This document shows positions 13,395-14,176 of a stretch of DNA of 14,176 nt, one piece after another; the stretch's first letter is position 1; the number at the start of each line of letters is the position of its first letter. The DNA comes from Gammaproteobacteria bacterium (GTDB taxonomy: Bacteria > Pseudomonadota > Gammaproteobacteria > Arenicellales > JAHEKD01): contig JAHEKD010000010.1 of NCBI GenBank assembly GCA_024638545.1, forward strand, positions 732 through 14,907, read 5' to 3'. The notes under the pieces were generated by a model. It was not told where the DNA came from and did not search any database. It saw only the letters and a program-made list of their open reading frames with translations. Position numbers and translations under genes: made by a program.

Positions 13395-14176
13395 TCACTG
13401 GCTGTTGGTATTTTTTAAATTGAGGGCACCAGATCGCCTGCTTGAAGCTGATCGAACCTGCTCATCCGGGTCGTCGGCTCCGGCACGAAGATAGCCGCGC
13501 GCAAATTCCGAGTCCTGCATCCTGAGTGCCTGAGCGGCCATCACGCGTTCTGAATTGTCTATGCCGCTGTTTAAAAGGATGTTCCCAAGCACCATGGTTG
13601 CCCGCTCACCACCGATTCGGCCAAGGGCACTGATTGCCTGTCGGCGCACCAAAGCATAGGCGTCCGAGAGCGCGGATTCAAGCGCCAGCACTGCGCGCTC
13701 GTCCTGCAAGGCCCCCAGCGCAATGGTGGCCCTGATTCGCACCTGCTCGGTCTGACTCTGCTCGAGCATGCGGGTCAACCTAATGAATTTGTGGTCCCTG
13801 ACCGCTGCTTTCTCAGCGGACGCTATGTTTATATCATCACTATTTGCGGCATCATCCGAGACGCCGTTCAATCCAAATAACCAGACCCGCGAAATGATCC
13901 GCTGCCCGGCCTCGTTTCGGGCGGGTGCGTAAAAGATGATGCGGTTGCTGTCACTGACAAGGCGCTCAACAGCCTCCTTAACGGATATATTTTTAAGCAT
14001 GACGTTAACCGGTGAGGTGTCGGCAAAGTCCGCATCGATAATGGTTCTGAATCCTGCCAGCGCGCCAATCTCTCGTATAACTTCCGACAGTGGTGCGTTG
14101 TGGGTTTCGAGCCAGAGTGAGCCGTTTTTGATCTCAGCCTTTATTTGGCCCGATTCAGATGGCTTGCTGGTGTTTT
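13395..14176 (-). CDS. HEAT-repeat protein with an N-terminal secretin/TonB short (STN)-like domain, partial
   Basis: The frame is open from the right edge to a TGA at 13,395-13,397, giving 259 residues. The ATG at 14,000 is internal, because 58 codons upstream of it are open and coherent. Window residues 19-76 (SLWLETHNAPLSEVIREIG, then GFRTIIDADF, VNVMLKNISVKEAVERLV) fit the STN pattern found in secretins and TonB receptors. After a linker come two or three HEAT-type helical repeats at about 145-235, the clearest being VRIRATIALGALQDERAVLAL and VRRQAISALGRIGGERATMVL. The C-terminus is short and polar. Such proteins are usually exported and act in protein-protein contacts, but the N-terminus and any signal peptide lie outside the window. 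Composition is GC-rich like the aminotransferase. Function unknown. Confidence 0.8.
   Translation of the reverse strand, partial: NTSKPSESGQIKAEIKNGSLWLETHNAPLSEVIREIGALAGFRTIIDADFADTSPVNVMLKNISVKEAVERLVSDSNRIIFYAPARNEAGQRIISRVWLFGLNGVSDDAANSDDINIASAEKAAVRDHKFIRLTRMLEQSQTEQVRIRATIALGALQDERAVLALESALSDAYALVRRQAISALGRIGGERATMVLGNILLNSGIDNSERVMAAQALRMQDSEFARGYLRAGADDPDEQVRSASSRRSGALNLKNTNSQ

Noticed and set aside
13395..14000. Treating the ATG at 14,000 as the start of the HEAT-repeat gene
   Set aside because: The frame stays open for 58 more codons to the window edge, and those residues complete the STN-like domain.
13868..14068. Minus-strand frame overlapping the HEAT-protein gene
   Set aside because: It is out of frame with the longer coding region, which shows clear HEAT and STN-like patterns.
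1..14176. CRISPR array, toxin-antitoxin pair, phage or defence genes, tRNA or rRNA
   Set aside because: No regularly spaced repeats and no matching protein families or RNA structures were seen on either strand.

Overview
The window looks like a stretch of a proteobacterial chromosome. Amino-acid-type ABC genes with overlapping start and stop codons, a TRAP binding protein with a twin-arginine signal, and a GlxA-type AraC regulator all point that way. A gammaproteobacterium is my guess, from general impression only. Most of it (about 1-11,340) is moderately AT-rich catabolic and transport DNA. From about 11,400 to the right edge the sequence is visibly richer in GC.

Layout. (1) 1-673, minus strand: the N-terminal two-thirds of a mandelate-racemase-type enolase-superfamily enzyme, cut by the left edge. 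It diverges from (2) a GlxA-family regulator at 792-1817. (3) 2053-4979: a complete polar-amino-acid/opine-type ABC importer (binding protein, two permeases, ATPase), followed after 3 bp by (4) the N-terminal third of an ornithine cyclodeaminase/mu-crystallin-family reductase. That gene is broken and runs into the C-terminal remnant of an IS5-type transposase (about 5390-5640). (5) 5722-6417: a Crp/Fnr-family regulator, followed by a perfect 10-bp inverted repeat whose core is TGTCA-N6-TGACA. (6) 6586-11,339: a short-chain dehydrogenase, an orphan TRAP binding protein, a clear terminator, an aldehyde dehydrogenase and a 3-hydroxyisobutyrate-dehydrogenase-type enzyme. (7) 11,340-11,856: 517 bp with no recognisable gene. 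(8) 11,857-13,128: a GC-rich class III aminotransferase of the glutamate-1-semialdehyde aminomutase type, with a TTG start. (9) 13,395 to the right edge, minus strand: a HEAT-repeat protein with an N-terminal secretin/TonB short-domain-like region, cut by the window.

How the genes may work together (inference). The enolase-family enzyme, GlxA regulator, ABC importer and ornithine-cyclodeaminase-family reductase form a set that fits uptake and catabolism of a proline derivative. The two best candidates are cis-3-hydroxy-L-proline (dehydratase followed by a pyrroline-2-carboxylate reductase) and a proline betaine (2-epimerase). The reductase is now inactivated. The second set (Crp/Fnr regulator, SDR, TRAP binding protein, ALDH, HIBADH-like enzyme, perhaps the aminotransferase) looks like an oxidative route for an unidentified small organic acid or hydroxy compound. 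I see no CRISPR array, rRNA, tRNA, phage gene or defence system.
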